A stretch of DNA of 64,000 nucleotides from the NCBI GenBank assembly GCA_019115845.1, contig DXCU01000030.1, positions 1-64,000 on the forward strand, written 5' to 3'. This DNA is from Candidatus Rubneribacter avistercoris. GTDB lineage: Bacteria; Actinomycetota; Coriobacteriia; Coriobacteriales; Eggerthellaceae. Positions 9,977-19,575 of the stretch are shown here, piece after piece. How positions within the stretch are numbered: position 1 is the stretch's first letter; each line of letters begins with the position of its first letter. A model generated the notes under the pieces. The model was not told the DNA's origin. It saw nothing but the letters and a program-made list of their open reading frames with translations, and searched no databases. A program made the translations under genes and the position numbers.

Positions 9977-10722
9977 TGAGTGTCGTCCCGCCCACGGCGC
10001 TACCCAGATAAGCGGAAAGCGGTGTTGGCCACTGCGCCTGTCGGTTGCGCTGAATGTAGTTATGGCGCTGGCTATTGTCGCATTTGGAGCATACAAGGTT
10101 GTGCCAAAGTTCATCGGGGGGGGGGTATGATTACGAGAGCAATCAGTTCTACGACCCGTACGTCAGCGTGTTTGAGGAGGCGGTTGCAAAGCAAAACGTG
10201 GACGTGTGCTTTGCGGGGGACAGTCTTACGGCGCGTGGGTTATGGAGTGAGTTTTTTCCTGATGTAAAGGTGTCCAACCGAGGCATCGGCTCTGATACAT
10301 CGGAAGGGCTTCTCAATAGGCTTGATACAGTTGTAGAGGGTGCTCCCGATGTTGTGTTCATTATGATAGGCATCAACGATGTGGGGCATAAAGTGCCACA
10401 GCAAGAGACGGTTTTCAACGTGGCTGCGATATGCGACGAACTTCACGCCCTGCTTCCCGATACGACTGTGGTGCTTCAAGCTGTCCTTCCCGCCCGCATT
10501 AACGGAACCCTTGCCGAGGATGCGGTACACTCTTTAAATGAGGGCTACTGCCTTGTCGCCGATGAGCGAGCATGGGTGGAGTTCGCTGATTTTCATGATG
10601 CGTTTCTAAACGCGGATAAGCTTAACACCTCTTTGTACTGCGAAGATGGTGTTCATCTTACCGGTGCCGGATACCGTACATGGATAGAGGCTGTTGCGGG
10701 ATATGTGCCCTTAACCGACTGA
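9948..10722 (+). pseudogene. SGNH/GDSL hydrolase with N-terminal membrane anchor, split into two frames by a G10 tract (off-phase or assembly error)
   Basis: ORF 9930-10130 (ATG 9948, TM LSVALNVVMALAIVAFGAYKVV) stops just after G10 at 10116-10125; the downstream frame encodes VCFAGDSLTARGLWSEFF, IMIGINDVG, EDGVHLTGAGY (SGNH blocks). Nine or twelve Gs restore one frame. Confidence 0.75.
10116..10125 (+). repeat. Poly-G homopolymer (G10) at a frame junction
   Basis: Read directly: ttcatcGGGGGGGGGGtatgat. Confidence 0.9.
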
Positions 10723-11275
10723 AGAGGGCAAAGGTGCCCTTACGGCGGAAAGCTACATGATGTTCACTGTATTAGCGTTGTGTGCGATGGTTCATCCCTA
10801 TCGGTAAAACCATCATTTGAAGATAGTGCGGTTACATATGGTCAAAGGCGGTATAGATATCCGGAGAGCCTTTCGTGATCAGTGGCCGCAGGGCGTTCAT
10901 AGACGCCAACGTCTTCGTTATAAACTGGACCACCGATGTCCTCCTCCCCCCTCGCAGACTGGAAGCTCGTCTTCCCGTTCTGGTCGGACAGGGTGATGGA
11001 AGAGGCGGAGGAGGCAATCCGCCGGGATGCTCGCAGGGGCAAGGCCGAGGGTTTCACGCGTACGAAGAGCGGTTGACCTCCGCCGCAGTGTTTGCGCGCA
11101 CGTCGAGAGGCCGCTCTCTCGCGATATACCGTGATACCGCTGTCATGGACGGCGCCTGCCAATGCATTGCCCGCGATGCTTTTCGCCGGGTGAAGTCCCC
11201 TCTGGCGCAAAGTCGCTCGATGTGGTTTCATAGGCGCGCAGGCCGCAACGGGCGGCCCCGACCTTCGCGAGGACC

Positions 11276-12067
11276 ATGGACGCTAGCGCTCTCCAGCAGC
11301 TTTTCACGGACTCCCGGGTGCTCACCGTTCCGTGGAGCATCGACTACTTCTCCGTCATCGTCGGCGTGTTGACCGGCGCTCTGTTCGCGTGCGATCGCAA
11401 GCTCGACATCATCGGCACGGTGGTGCTCGGCCTGCTCACCGGCTACGGCGGCGGCGTCATCCGCGACATGCTCCTGCAGGATCGCGGCGTGTACTTCACC
11501 TCGCATCCCGACCTCATCGTCATCTGCATCGTTATCTGCGCGTTCGTGTTCTATTTCCGCGGGCTGTTCCGACACCTCGACGCCACGGTCTTTTTCGCCG
11601 ACGCGCTGTCGGTGGGGCTGTTCGCCCTCGCCGGCGCCAGCAAGGCGTTCGCCTGCGACCAGGGGTTCGTCATATCGGTCATCCTCGGCGGCATCACGGC
11701 GGTGGGCGGCGGCGCGCTGCGCGACATCTGCGTGGGCGAGACGCCGGGCATCTTCAAGCAAAGCAACTTCTATGCGGTGGCGGGCCTGGGCGGCTCGCTT
11801 GCGTTCGTCACCCTGGCCTCCTTCGGCGCGCCGCTTCCCATTGCGGGCGTGGTGTGCGTGTTCGCGGTGGTGTCTTTGCGCTATTGGAGCGTCTACTACG
11901 ATTGGAAGACGCGCAGCGAGGCCGACCTCACGCCCCACGTGGCGCGCGGGGTGGGCAAGGTCTGGCGCGTGGCGTCCGGCGTGTTTCTGCACGGCGGCCG
12001 AACCGGGCGGGCGAAGAGCACGCGCTCGCATCGCGGCCGCTGGCTTGGGCGGCACCGGGACGAGTAG
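11276..12067 (+). CDS. Trimeric intracellular cation (TRIC)-like / UPF0126 membrane protein
   Basis: Internal duplication of glycine-rich helices: LTGYGGGVIRDMLLQDRGVYFT and GGITAVGGGALRDICVGETPGIF. Confidence 0.82.
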   Translation: MDASALQQLFTDSRVLTVPWSIDYFSVIVGVLTGALFACDRKLDIIGTVVLGLLTGYGGGVIRDMLLQDRGVYFTSHPDLIVICIVICAFVFYFRGLFRHLDATVFFADALSVGLFALAGASKAFACDQGFVISVILGGITAVGGGALRDICVGETPGIFKQSNFYAVAGLGGSLAFVTLASFGAPLPIAGVVCVFAVVSLRYWSVYYDWKTRSEADLTPHVARGVGKVWRVASGVFLHGGRTGRAKSTRSHRGRWLGRHRDE

Positions 12068-12306
12068 CTGCCCAACGCGCGAACGCGCAGGCAGCGCGGC
12101 CTCGTCTCGCTCGAACGCGGATTCGCGCCGCGAACCATGTTGCCGCCATTCGAATTCCCTCGCGAAAGGCAAGGGGTGTTTGCGCTTTTCCCGGGGAAGC
12201 GTTGCGGGGCGGACCGGGGCGCGCGGGGCGTGGTACACTTGCGAGCGGTTGAAACTCCCGAGCCGGCGCACGTGGCTGCTCCGGCTCTTCCCGAAAGGCG
12301 CATCAC

Positions 12307-13053
12307 ATGGCTGACTTCATAGAGGGCAAGCGTCCCGTCATCGAGGCACTGCGCACCGGCGTGCCCATATCGAACGTGTTCATGGCCGACAACGTGCAGA
12401 AAGACCCTCTGATCAACGACGTTTTGCGCAAGGCGAAGCGCGCAGGCGTGCGGGTGGAGATGGTGCCGCGCCGCGTGCTGGACGAGCGCTCGGCCCGCGG
12501 AAGCCACCAGGGCGTCATAGCCAAGGCCGCGCCGTTTCCCTACGTGGGAGCCGGCGACATCATCGATGCGTCCCTTCGCTACGCCGAGGAGCATGACGGG
12601 CGCGCCCTCGTGGTGGTGCTCGACCATCTGACCGATGCGGGAAACCTGGGCGCCATTTCGCGCAGCGCCGAAGCGGTGGGGGCGTGCGGCCTGGTCATTC
12701 CCAACAAGCGCAGCGCCCGCGTGGAGGCGTCCACCTACAAAAGCTCGGCGGGCGCCATCGCGCACCTGCCCGTGGCTCAGGTGTCCAACCTGGTGCAGAC
12801 CATCGAGCGCTTCAAGAAGGAGGGCTTCTGGGTGGCGGCGGCCACCGAGCACGCCGATCAGGAGGTTTGGGACGTGAACCTCAAGGGCAAGATCGCGCTC
12901 GTGGTGGGAAACGAAGGCGAGGGCGTCTCCCGCCTGGTGCTCGAGCACTGCGACCTGTTCATGCGGCTGCCGATGGAGGGCAAGGTGGAATCCCTCAATG
13001 TGGCGCAGGCCTCCACGGCCTGCATGTACGAGTGGCTCCGTCAGAACCGCTAG
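12307..13053 (+). CDS. rlmB: 23S rRNA (guanosine-2'-O-)-methyltransferase RlmB/TrmH-SpoU family
   Basis: EGKRPVIEALRTG, LDHLTDAGNLGAISRSAEAVGACGLVIP, LVVGNEGEGVSRLVLEHCDLFMRLPMEGKVESLNVAQAST. Confidence 0.9.
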   Translation: MADFIEGKRPVIEALRTGVPISNVFMADNVQKDPLINDVLRKAKRAGVRVEMVPRRVLDERSARGSHQGVIAKAAPFPYVGAGDIIDASLRYAEEHDGRALVVVLDHLTDAGNLGAISRSAEAVGACGLVIPNKRSARVEASTYKSSAGAIAHLPVAQVSNLVQTIERFKKEGFWVAAATEHADQEVWDVNLKGKIALVVGNEGEGVSRLVLEHCDLFMRLPMEGKVESLNVAQASTACMYEWLRQNR

Positions 13054-13084
13054 GCTGCGGGCAGAAGAGGGCGAAGGGCCAGCT

Positions 13085-13630
13085 GTGGGCCGTCAGCGCA
13101 AGAAGCTCCTCATCGTGGACGGATACAACGTCCTGCGCTCGGGCATCCGCTACCGCCGCATAGAGGACCCCGACTACACCGACGACGCCTTCAACGTCGC
13201 GCGCGAGCGCCTTATCAACGACGTGGTGAACTACGCCGGCAACGATTGGCGGGCCATCATCGTGTTCGACGGCGGCCGCAACGCGTTTTCCACGGGGGAG
13301 ACGGAAACCGTGGGCGGCGTGCGCATCATGTTCAGCCCGGCGGGCCAATCCGCCGACAAGGTCATCGAGAAGCTGGCCCACGACGCGCGCGAGCGGCAAG
13401 TGGAAACGCTTGTGGTCACCAGCGACGCCACCATCCAAGACACCGTGTTCGGCAACGGCTGCGACCGCATGAGCGCCGACGGTTTCAGCCGCGAGGTGGG
13501 CATGTACTACGAGGATGCCCGCTTGGACGAGGCGCCGAAGACGGCGCGGAAGAACACCCTCGCCGAGCGGGTGAGCCCCGAGGTGCTGGCCAAGCTAAAG
13601 GCCCTCCGCGACGGTGAGCGCCCCCGCTAG
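13085..13630 (+). CDS. NYN-domain (YacP-like) endoribonuclease
   Basis: GTG start; LLIVDGYNVLRSG, IIVFDGGRN, SADKVIEKLAHDARERQVETLVVTSDATIQDTVFGNG. Confidence 0.82.
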   Translation: MGRQRKKLLIVDGYNVLRSGIRYRRIEDPDYTDDAFNVARERLINDVVNYAGNDWRAIIVFDGGRNAFSTGETETVGGVRIMFSPAGQSADKVIEKLAHDARERQVETLVVTSDATIQDTVFGNGCDRMSADGFSREVGMYYEDARLDEAPKTARKNTLAERVSPEVLAKLKALRDGERPR

Positions 13631-13738
13631 CGATCCGGCGCCCGTTCGACGGCGGGTTGGCGTGGGGTCCTTCTGCGGCTTTTGTGAATCCCCGACAGAG
13701 GGGGCGGATGTGTCGGGATACGGGCAGTCGAGCTTGTC

Positions 13739-13801
13739 CGTGTCGGTTGTTTCCCTACACCGTGTTGATTATCATGCAGAGTGTAGGGTACCTGCGACAC
13801 G
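13739..13801. promoter_or_regulatory. Nested inverted repeat upstream of the MMPL gene
   Basis: CGTGTCG(13739)...CCCTACAC(13753)-20 nt-GTGTAGGG(13781)...CGACACG(13795). Confidence 0.55.
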
Positions 13802-13819
13802 GAACGGGGGAGCGCTCCC

Positions 13820-15937
13820 ATGGAACGTCCGAGCCTCATCGACCGCGCCATAGAGGGCGTCATCGCGCACCGCAAAGCGGTCGTGGCGGCCTTTGGCGCC
13901 CTTGCCGTCGTGTGCGCGGCGCTCATCCCGTTCGTCGGCGTGAACTACAACATGGTGGACTACCTGCCCGACGAGGCTCAGTCCACCACCGCCGTGGACA
14001 TCATGGGCGAAGAGTTCTCCCAGGCCGTTCCCAATGCCAACGTGCTCGTGCGCGACATGTCGGTGGCTCAGGCGCTCGCCTTCAAGGACAGGGTGGCCGC
14101 CATCGACGGCGTGGAGGGCGTCATGTGGCTCGACGACGTGGCGGACGTGACCGTGCCGCTCCAGATGATCGACGAGGCCACGGTGGAGACGTACTATCGC
14201 GACGGCGCGGCGCTTTTCCAGGTCACCGTGGCCGAAGGGGCTGAAGGGCAGGCGGTGGGCGCCCTGCGCGCGCTCGTGGACGAGGCGGGGCCGAACAACG
14301 CGGTGTCGGGCGACGCGTCGGACACGGCGCAGACCACGGCCAGCACGGGCGAAGAGGCCGGCAAGGCCGCGCTCATCTTGGTGCCCATCATCTTGCTTTT
14401 GCTCATCCTGTCCACGCGGTCGTGGATCGAGCCGGTGCTGTTCATCGGCGCCATCGGGGTGTCCATCCTTATCAACATGGGCACGAACATCGTGTTCGGC
14501 CAGGTGTCGTTCATCACGTTTTCCGTGAGCCCCATCCTGCAGCTGGCGGTGTCGCTTGACTACGCCATCTTCCTGCTGCATGCCTTCGCGGACGAGCGCG
14601 CGGTGCAGCCCACGCCCGAGCGCGCCATGGCGCGCGCCATGCGCCTGTCGCTTTCCACCATCGCCGCAAGCGCCGTCACCACGCTCTTCGGGTTCGCCGC
14701 GCTGTCGTTCATGCAGTTCCAGATAGGCGCCGACTTGGGCGTCAACCTGGTCAAGGGCATCGTGTTCAGCTTCGTCACCGTCATGGTGTTCTTGCCGGCG
14801 CTCACCCTTTTGCTGTACAAGCTCATCGACCGGACGGCCCACCGGGCGCTCCTCCCTTCGTTTCGCAACGTGGGCGCGGTGTTGGCGAAGGTGCGCGTGC
14901 CGGCGCTCGTGCTGGTGCTCGCGCTGGTGGTGCCGGCCTTTTTGGGGCAGTCCCACACGGCGTTCTCCTATCAGAACAGCCAGCCCGACCCAGGTTTGCG
15001 CGCCGGGGCCGACACCCTCATGATTCAGGAGGAGTTCGGTCAGCAAAATGCCATGGTGGTGCTGGTTCCGCGCGGCGACGTGGCCGCCGAGGCGGCGCTT
15101 TCGGCCGACCTGGAGAAGATCGACCACGTGACGAGCGTGATCTCCTATGCGAACACGGTGGGCGCCGCCATACCCCAGGGCTTTCTCGACCAGGCCGTCC
15201 TCGATCAGTTCTACTCGCCGAACTGGGCGCGCATCATCGCCTACACCGACACCGACGTGGAAAGCGACGAGGCGTTCGCCACGGTTGAGGCCGTCCAGCA
15301 GGCGGCGGGAAAGCGCTACGAGACGTTCTACACGGCCGGTCAGTCGGCGAACCTCTACGACATGAAGAACATCGTGGCGGTGGACAACGTGGTGGTGTCG
15401 GTGGTGGCCGTGATCGCCATCCTGATCGTGCTCGTGGTGACGTTCCGCTCCGCGGCACTGCCGCTCATTTTGCTTTTGACCATTGAGTCGGGCATCTGGA
15501 TCAATCTGTCCATTCCGTATTTCACGGGAGATGCGGTGAACTTCATTGGCTATTTGGTCATCAACACGGTGCAGTTGGGGGCCACCATCGACTACGCCAT
15601 TCTGCTGACCACGCACTACCTGCGCCATCGCAAGGAGCTGCCGCCGCGACAGGCGGTGTTTCGCGCTTTGGGCGGCACCTTCCCCTCGCTCATGGTGTCG
15701 GCCGGCATTTTGGCCACGGCGGGGTTCGCGTTGGCGTTCTCGTCCACGCTGTCGGCCGTGGCGAGTTTGGGGCTTTTGCTGGCGCGCGGCGCCATTTTGT
15801 CGTTTGCGCTGGTGACATGCTTTTTGCCGGCGCTGCTGGTGTTGCTTGACGGCGCAATCCGCCGCACGACGTGGCGCGCGGACTTCGCGCCGGCGCGCAC
15901 CTCGGACCTTCCTGCGAACGAAGGAGGAGCATCGTGA
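13820..15937 (+). CDS. MMPL/RND-superfamily exporter
   Basis: About 12 TM segments in two repeats; SLDYAIFLLHAFADER and GATIDYAILLTTHYLRHRKELPPRQAVFRALGGTFPSLMVS. Confidence 0.87.
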   Translation: MERPSLIDRAIEGVIAHRKAVVAAFGALAVVCAALIPFVGVNYNMVDYLPDEAQSTTAVDIMGEEFSQAVPNANVLVRDMSVAQALAFKDRVAAIDGVEGVMWLDDVADVTVPLQMIDEATVETYYRDGAALFQVTVAEGAEGQAVGALRALVDEAGPNNAVSGDASDTAQTTASTGEEAGKAALILVPIILLLLILSTRSWIEPVLFIGAIGVSILINMGTNIVFGQVSFITFSVSPILQLAVSLDYAIFLLHAFADERAVQPTPERAMARAMRLSLSTIAASAVTTLFGFAALSFMQFQIGADLGVNLVKGIVFSFVTVMVFLPALTLLLYKLIDRTAHRALLPSFRNVGAVLAKVRVPALVLVLALVVPAFLGQSHTAFSYQNSQPDPGLRAGADTLMIQEEFGQQNAMVVLVPRGDVAAEAALSADLEKIDHVTSVISYANTVGAAIPQGFLDQAVLDQFYSPNWARIIAYTDTDVESDEAFATVEAVQQAAGKRYETFYTAGQSANLYDMKNIVAVDNVVVSVVAVIAILIVLVVTFRSAALPLILLLTIESGIWINLSIPYFTGDAVNFIGYLVINTVQLGATIDYAILLTTHYLRHRKELPPRQAVFRALGGTFPSLMVSAGILATAGFALAFSSTLSAVASLGLLLARGAILSFALVTCFLPALLVLLDGAIRRTTWRADFAPARTSDLPANEGGAS

Positions 15938-17817
15938 GAAAACATTCCCTGGCTCGCGCGGGCCTTGCACCGCTTGTGGCTGCGGCGCTGGTTGGCGCCT
16001 GCGTGCCCGCGGCGCTTGCTGCCGCGCAGGATGGCGGGGCTGCGGCAGGCGACGCGTCGGCGTCCTCGGCGCCTGCGGTCGCGGCCGGGCAGGACGCCTC
16101 GACGGCGGTCTGGCAGAAGTCGGAAGTCGTCTACGCTTCCCTTGGGGCGGAAGGCGGCGTGCGGGACGTCTACGTGGTCAACCGCTTTGACGTGGAGGCG
16201 GCGGGAACCGTCGTCGATCACGGCGATTACGCCGCGGTGCAAAACCTGACGAGCGAGGCGGAGCTTTCGCGCGAGGGCGACGCCACGGTGTTCGAAGCCG
16301 AGGAGGGCACCCTGTACTACCAAGGCGACGCGGCGCGCGCGGAGCTTCCGTGGAACGTGGCGATCTCCTACCGGCTGGACGGCAAGGAGGTGCCGGCCGA
16401 GGAGCTGGCGGGCGCGTCCGGGAAGCTGGCTATCCATCTGACCACGTCGCGCAACGAGGCGGTGGCTGAATCGGCCTTCTACGACAGCTTCATGCTGCAG
16501 ATCACGTTCACGCTTCCCGGCGGCGTGGCCTTCGACGTGCAGGGCGAGGGGGCGACCATCGCCAGCTTAGGCGAGGACACCACGGTGGCGTTCACGGCGC
16601 TGCCGGGCCACGACGGGGACTTCGAGCTGACGGCGCGGGTCGAGGGCTTCCACATGGACGGCGTGCAGATAGCGGCGCTGCCGTACTCGTCGGTTGTCGA
16701 AATGCCCGACACCTCCTCCATGGTTTCGGGCATGGACGACCTTTCGAGCGCCGTGAGCCGCCTGGCCGAGGGGACGTCGTCGCTTGCCTCGGGAGTCGAT
16801 CAGCTGACGAAGGGCGCAAAGGACCTCGCTTCCGGATCGGCGGCGTTCGGCGAGGGGCTGGCGCAGGTGAGCGGCTCGTCGGGCGCGCTTGTGGACGCGT
16901 CGGCCTCCATCAAGTCGGCTCTTGACGGGGCGTCCTCGGCGCTGGCGGGGGCCGATCTGTCGCAGCTCGATCAGCTGGGGCAGCTGGGTTCTGCTCTTGG
17001 CGGGCTGGCGGATGGCATGGACGCGCTCGCGCAGGGCACCGCTGCGGCGCAGGAGGGTTATTCCCAGGCCGTGGGCGCGCTCGATGCCGCCATGGCGGGG
17101 GTGCCCGACGCCGCGGTGTCCGAGGAGGACCTGGCGAGCCTTTACGCCCTTGCGCAGGCGCAGGGCACCGCAGGCGACGCCGTCACGTTGAACCACCTGG
17201 TCGAAACCTACCGGGCGGCCCAGGCGGCGAAGGGCGCCTGGGCAGCGTGCAAGCAGGCGTTCGACGGCGCCGACGCCGCGCTTTCCGCTTCGTCATCGGC
17301 GCTCGTCCAGCAGGCCGACGCGCTGCGCCAGACGGCTTCGCAGGTGGATGCGGCGCTCGCGAGCGGACAGCTCTCGCAGATCGGGCAGCTGGTGGACGGC
17401 CTGTCGCAGCTCGCCGACTCTTACGGCCGGTTCCACGAGGGGCTGGTTCAATACGCCTCGGGCGTGTCGGCGCTGGCGTCGAGCTACGCGCAGCTGGAAT
17501 CGGGCACCGCGTCGCTTTCGAGCGGAACCGGCCAGCTGGCGAGCGGGGCGGGGGAGTTGAGCGGCGGCATGGGCCAACTCAACGCCTCCACCGCCGCGCT
17601 GCCGGAAACCGTTCGCAAGCAGATCGCCGAGATGACGGCCGGCTACGAGTTTCCCGAGTTCGATCCGGTGTCTTTCGCATCCCCGGAAAACGAAGGCGTG
17701 GGCGCCGTGCAGTTCGTCATGGCCGCGGAGGGCATCGAGCTTCCCGAGGAGCCGCAGGCGGAGGAAGAGGAGCCGGAGCAGACCATCTGGGATCGCTTCC
17801 TCGCGCTGTTCTCGTAA
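15934..17817 (+). CDS. Secreted protein with heptad-type repeats (YhgE/Pip-like region)
   Basis: GTG start, signal peptide VRKHSLARAGLAPLVAAALVGACVPAALA; repeated LASGVDQLTKGAKDLASGSAAFGEGLAQVSG and LSSGTGQLASGAGELSGGMGQLN. Confidence 0.72.
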   Translation: MRKHSLARAGLAPLVAAALVGACVPAALAAAQDGGAAAGDASASSAPAVAAGQDASTAVWQKSEVVYASLGAEGGVRDVYVVNRFDVEAAGTVVDHGDYAAVQNLTSEAELSREGDATVFEAEEGTLYYQGDAARAELPWNVAISYRLDGKEVPAEELAGASGKLAIHLTTSRNEAVAESAFYDSFMLQITFTLPGGVAFDVQGEGATIASLGEDTTVAFTALPGHDGDFELTARVEGFHMDGVQIAALPYSSVVEMPDTSSMVSGMDDLSSAVSRLAEGTSSLASGVDQLTKGAKDLASGSAAFGEGLAQVSGSSGALVDASASIKSALDGASSALAGADLSQLDQLGQLGSALGGLADGMDALAQGTAAAQEGYSQAVGALDAAMAGVPDAAVSEEDLASLYALAQAQGTAGDAVTLNHLVETYRAAQAAKGAWAACKQAFDGADAALSASSSALVQQADALRQTASQVDAALASGQLSQIGQLVDGLSQLADSYGRFHEGLVQYASGVSALASSYAQLESGTASLSSGTGQLASGAGELSGGMGQLNASTAALPETVRKQIAEMTAGYEFPEFDPVSFASPENEGVGAVQFVMAAEGIELPEEPQAEEEEPEQTIWDRFLALFS

Positions 17818-17835
17818 GGGCGCTTCCGGTCGCCC

Positions 17836-18390
17836 TCAGGGGCGCAGCTCAACGCCGTGGCTGATCATGCGCATGAGCAGCTCTCCCATCTCCTCGGGCG
17901 ACTGGGGCGTGCCCTTCTTCAGCCAGTGCGAGAGCATGCCAAGCGCCCCGTTCACGGCGAACAGGTACCGGTACTCCAGCGTCTCGGCCTCCGCTCCGTC
18001 CGGTTCTTGCGGCATCTGGAGGTCCGCCAGGTGCGCCAGCTCCATGATCTGCCGCTGGAAGCTCCCGTCGCTTCCTTCGAGCAGCATGAGGAACAGATCC
18101 GCGTGCTCCTGGGCGTATTCGAGTATCTTCACCACGGTGCGGGTGCTTGGCTCGCTGTCGGCGAGCAGGCGCGTCCGCAGGTCGTCGAGGGCCTCGGCCT
18201 CCACGTGGGCAAGCAGGTCGTGCTGGTTGCGGAAGTGGGCGTAGAAGGTGCTGCGGTTCACATCGGCCGCCTCGCACAGCGCCTTCACGGAGATCTTGTC
18301 GATGTGGCTTTCGCGCATGAGGTTTACGAGCGCGGCGGTGAGGGCGCGTTTGGTGTAGAGGACGCGTCGGTCGAGTTTGCCGGTCTGCAT
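17836..18390 (-). CDS. TetR/AcrR-family regulator
   Basis: YTKRALTAALVNLMRESHIDKISVKALCEAADVNRSTFYAHFRNQHDLLAHVEAEAL. Confidence 0.88.
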   Translation of the reverse strand: MQTGKLDRRVLYTKRALTAALVNLMRESHIDKISVKALCEAADVNRSTFYAHFRNQHDLLAHVEAEALDDLRTRLLADSEPSTRTVVKILEYAQEHADLFLMLLEGSDGSFQRQIMELAHLADLQMPQEPDGAEAETLEYRYLFAVNGALGMLSHWLKKGTPQSPEEMGELLMRMISHGVELRP

Positions 18391-18501
18391 GGGGACCTCC
18401 TTCGTCGGTCGCACGCCGCCGTCGCGCGTTCGGCGCGGGGCGCGTCCATTATACGGCACGGGGCCGTCGCGTCCCGTGCGGAGGGTTCGCGCGGCCTTGC
18501 A

Positions 18502-18533
18502 ATTGTCGCTATGTATTGGTACATTGCGACAAT
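18502..18533. promoter_or_regulatory. Operator class A, site 1
   Basis: ATTGTCGC-tATGTAttggTACATt-GCGACAAT, two nested inverted repeats, 92 bp upstream of the NrfD-like gene. Confidence 0.72.
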
Positions 18534-18624
18534 GAGGCAATGCAGGCGCCGTCTGCAGGGCCGGGGCTTCGGAGGACCCGGCGCTCGTGCGGCGGCGCAC
18601 TCGAACGGGGGATGCGGGGTGCGC

Positions 18625-19560
18625 ATGTTCAGCATGCTCGTGACGGGGTATCTGTTTCTTGGCGGCGTTGGGGGCGGCGCGCTTGTGGTGCTCTCTGCGC
18701 TCGAATGCGCGAACGTGCGCTCGCGCTGGCCGGGGCCGCCTGCCGAGCCGCTTCGGCTCGAGCGTGCGCTGCGCCTTCCCAACGAGTTCTTCGCGCGGGC
18801 CTGGCCCGTGTGCGCGGTGTCGCTTGCCGCCGGCATGCTGTGCCTGCTCGCTGATCTGGGCCGTCCGGACCGCGTGATCAACTTGCTGGTCACGCCCACG
18901 CCCTCCGCCGTGGCTGTGGGGGCCTACGCGCTCGCGGCGTCGCTTGCCTGCTCGTGCGCGTTCGCGTGGCTGGCGCTCTCAGACGGTCCGAACCCGCGCC
19001 GCGGCGCGGCGGCGGCCCTGGCCGCAACGGGTGTTGCGTCGGGCTTGGTCACCGTGACGTACGCGGGCGTGCTGCTGCAGAGCCTGGCTTCGGTGCTGTT
19101 TTGGAACACGCCGCTGCTGCCTGCGCTGTTCGCCCTGTCGGCGCTCTCGTGCGGGGCGGCGTGCGTGTTTCTGGCGGCGGGGTTCACAGAAGCGCGCTTT
19201 CCGGCGGGGCCGCCGGTTGCGCACGTGGCGCGCGCGGACGGGGTGCTTGTGGCGGTGGAGGCGCTGTGCCTGGCCGCGTACCTGGCGTGGGCGCTCGGCG
19301 GCGAAGGCACCGCGCCGGCTGCCGAGGCGCTGGTCGCCGGCGAGTTGGCGCCGCTGTTCTGGGGCGGCGTGGCGGCGTGCGGGCTTGCGGTTCCGTTCGT
19401 GCTGGAGCGGTTCTTGGTGCGCGATGGTCGTCGCTCTCAGATGCTCGGGACGGCTGCGTGCCTGCTTGCGGGCGGGTTCGCGCTGCGCTGCTGCATGGTG
19501 GGGGTTGCCGTGTACGATGTGACGCAGATGCCGGGCGCGCTGTTCGGCTTGGCGATGTGA
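18625..19560 (+). CDS. NrfD/DmsC-like membrane anchor subunit, stand-alone (cassette 1)
   Basis: FSMLVTGYLFLGGVGGGALVVLSAL, LCLLADLGRPDRVINLLVTPTPSAVAVGAYAL; multi-TM; no adjacent catalytic subunit. Confidence 0.75.
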   Translation: MFSMLVTGYLFLGGVGGGALVVLSALECANVRSRWPGPPAEPLRLERALRLPNEFFARAWPVCAVSLAAGMLCLLADLGRPDRVINLLVTPTPSAVAVGAYALAASLACSCAFAWLALSDGPNPRRGAAAALAATGVASGLVTVTYAGVLLQSLASVLFWNTPLLPALFALSALSCGAACVFLAAGFTEARFPAGPPVAHVARADGVLVAVEALCLAAYLAWALGGEGTAPAAEALVAGELAPLFWGGVAACGLAVPFVLERFLVRDGRRSQMLGTAACLLAGGFALRCCMVGVAVYDVTQMPGALFGLAM

Positions 19561-19575
19561 GGAAAGGGCGGAAGC

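Noticed and set aside
9270-9980. LbH acyltransferase as the WbpD N-acetyltransferase of the cluster
   Set aside because: Overall layout looks more like a sugar O-acetyltransferase (NeuO/WcaF/Maa-type) than WbpD, so it was not used to complete the Wbp pathway
10875-11372. 165-aa ORF beginning ISGRRAFIDANVFV (PIN-like start)
   Set aside because: Only a few residues resemble a PIN domain, the remainder is low-complexity and overlaps the start of the TRIC-like gene; another frame (10936-11076, MSSSPLADWKLVFPFWSDRVMEEAEEAIRRDARRGKAEGF...) may be a gene remnant but cannot be assigned
13772-15970. 732-aa minus-strand ORF antisense to the MMPL gene
   Set aside because: Shadow frame; composition is Arg/His/Gly/Gln-rich without domains
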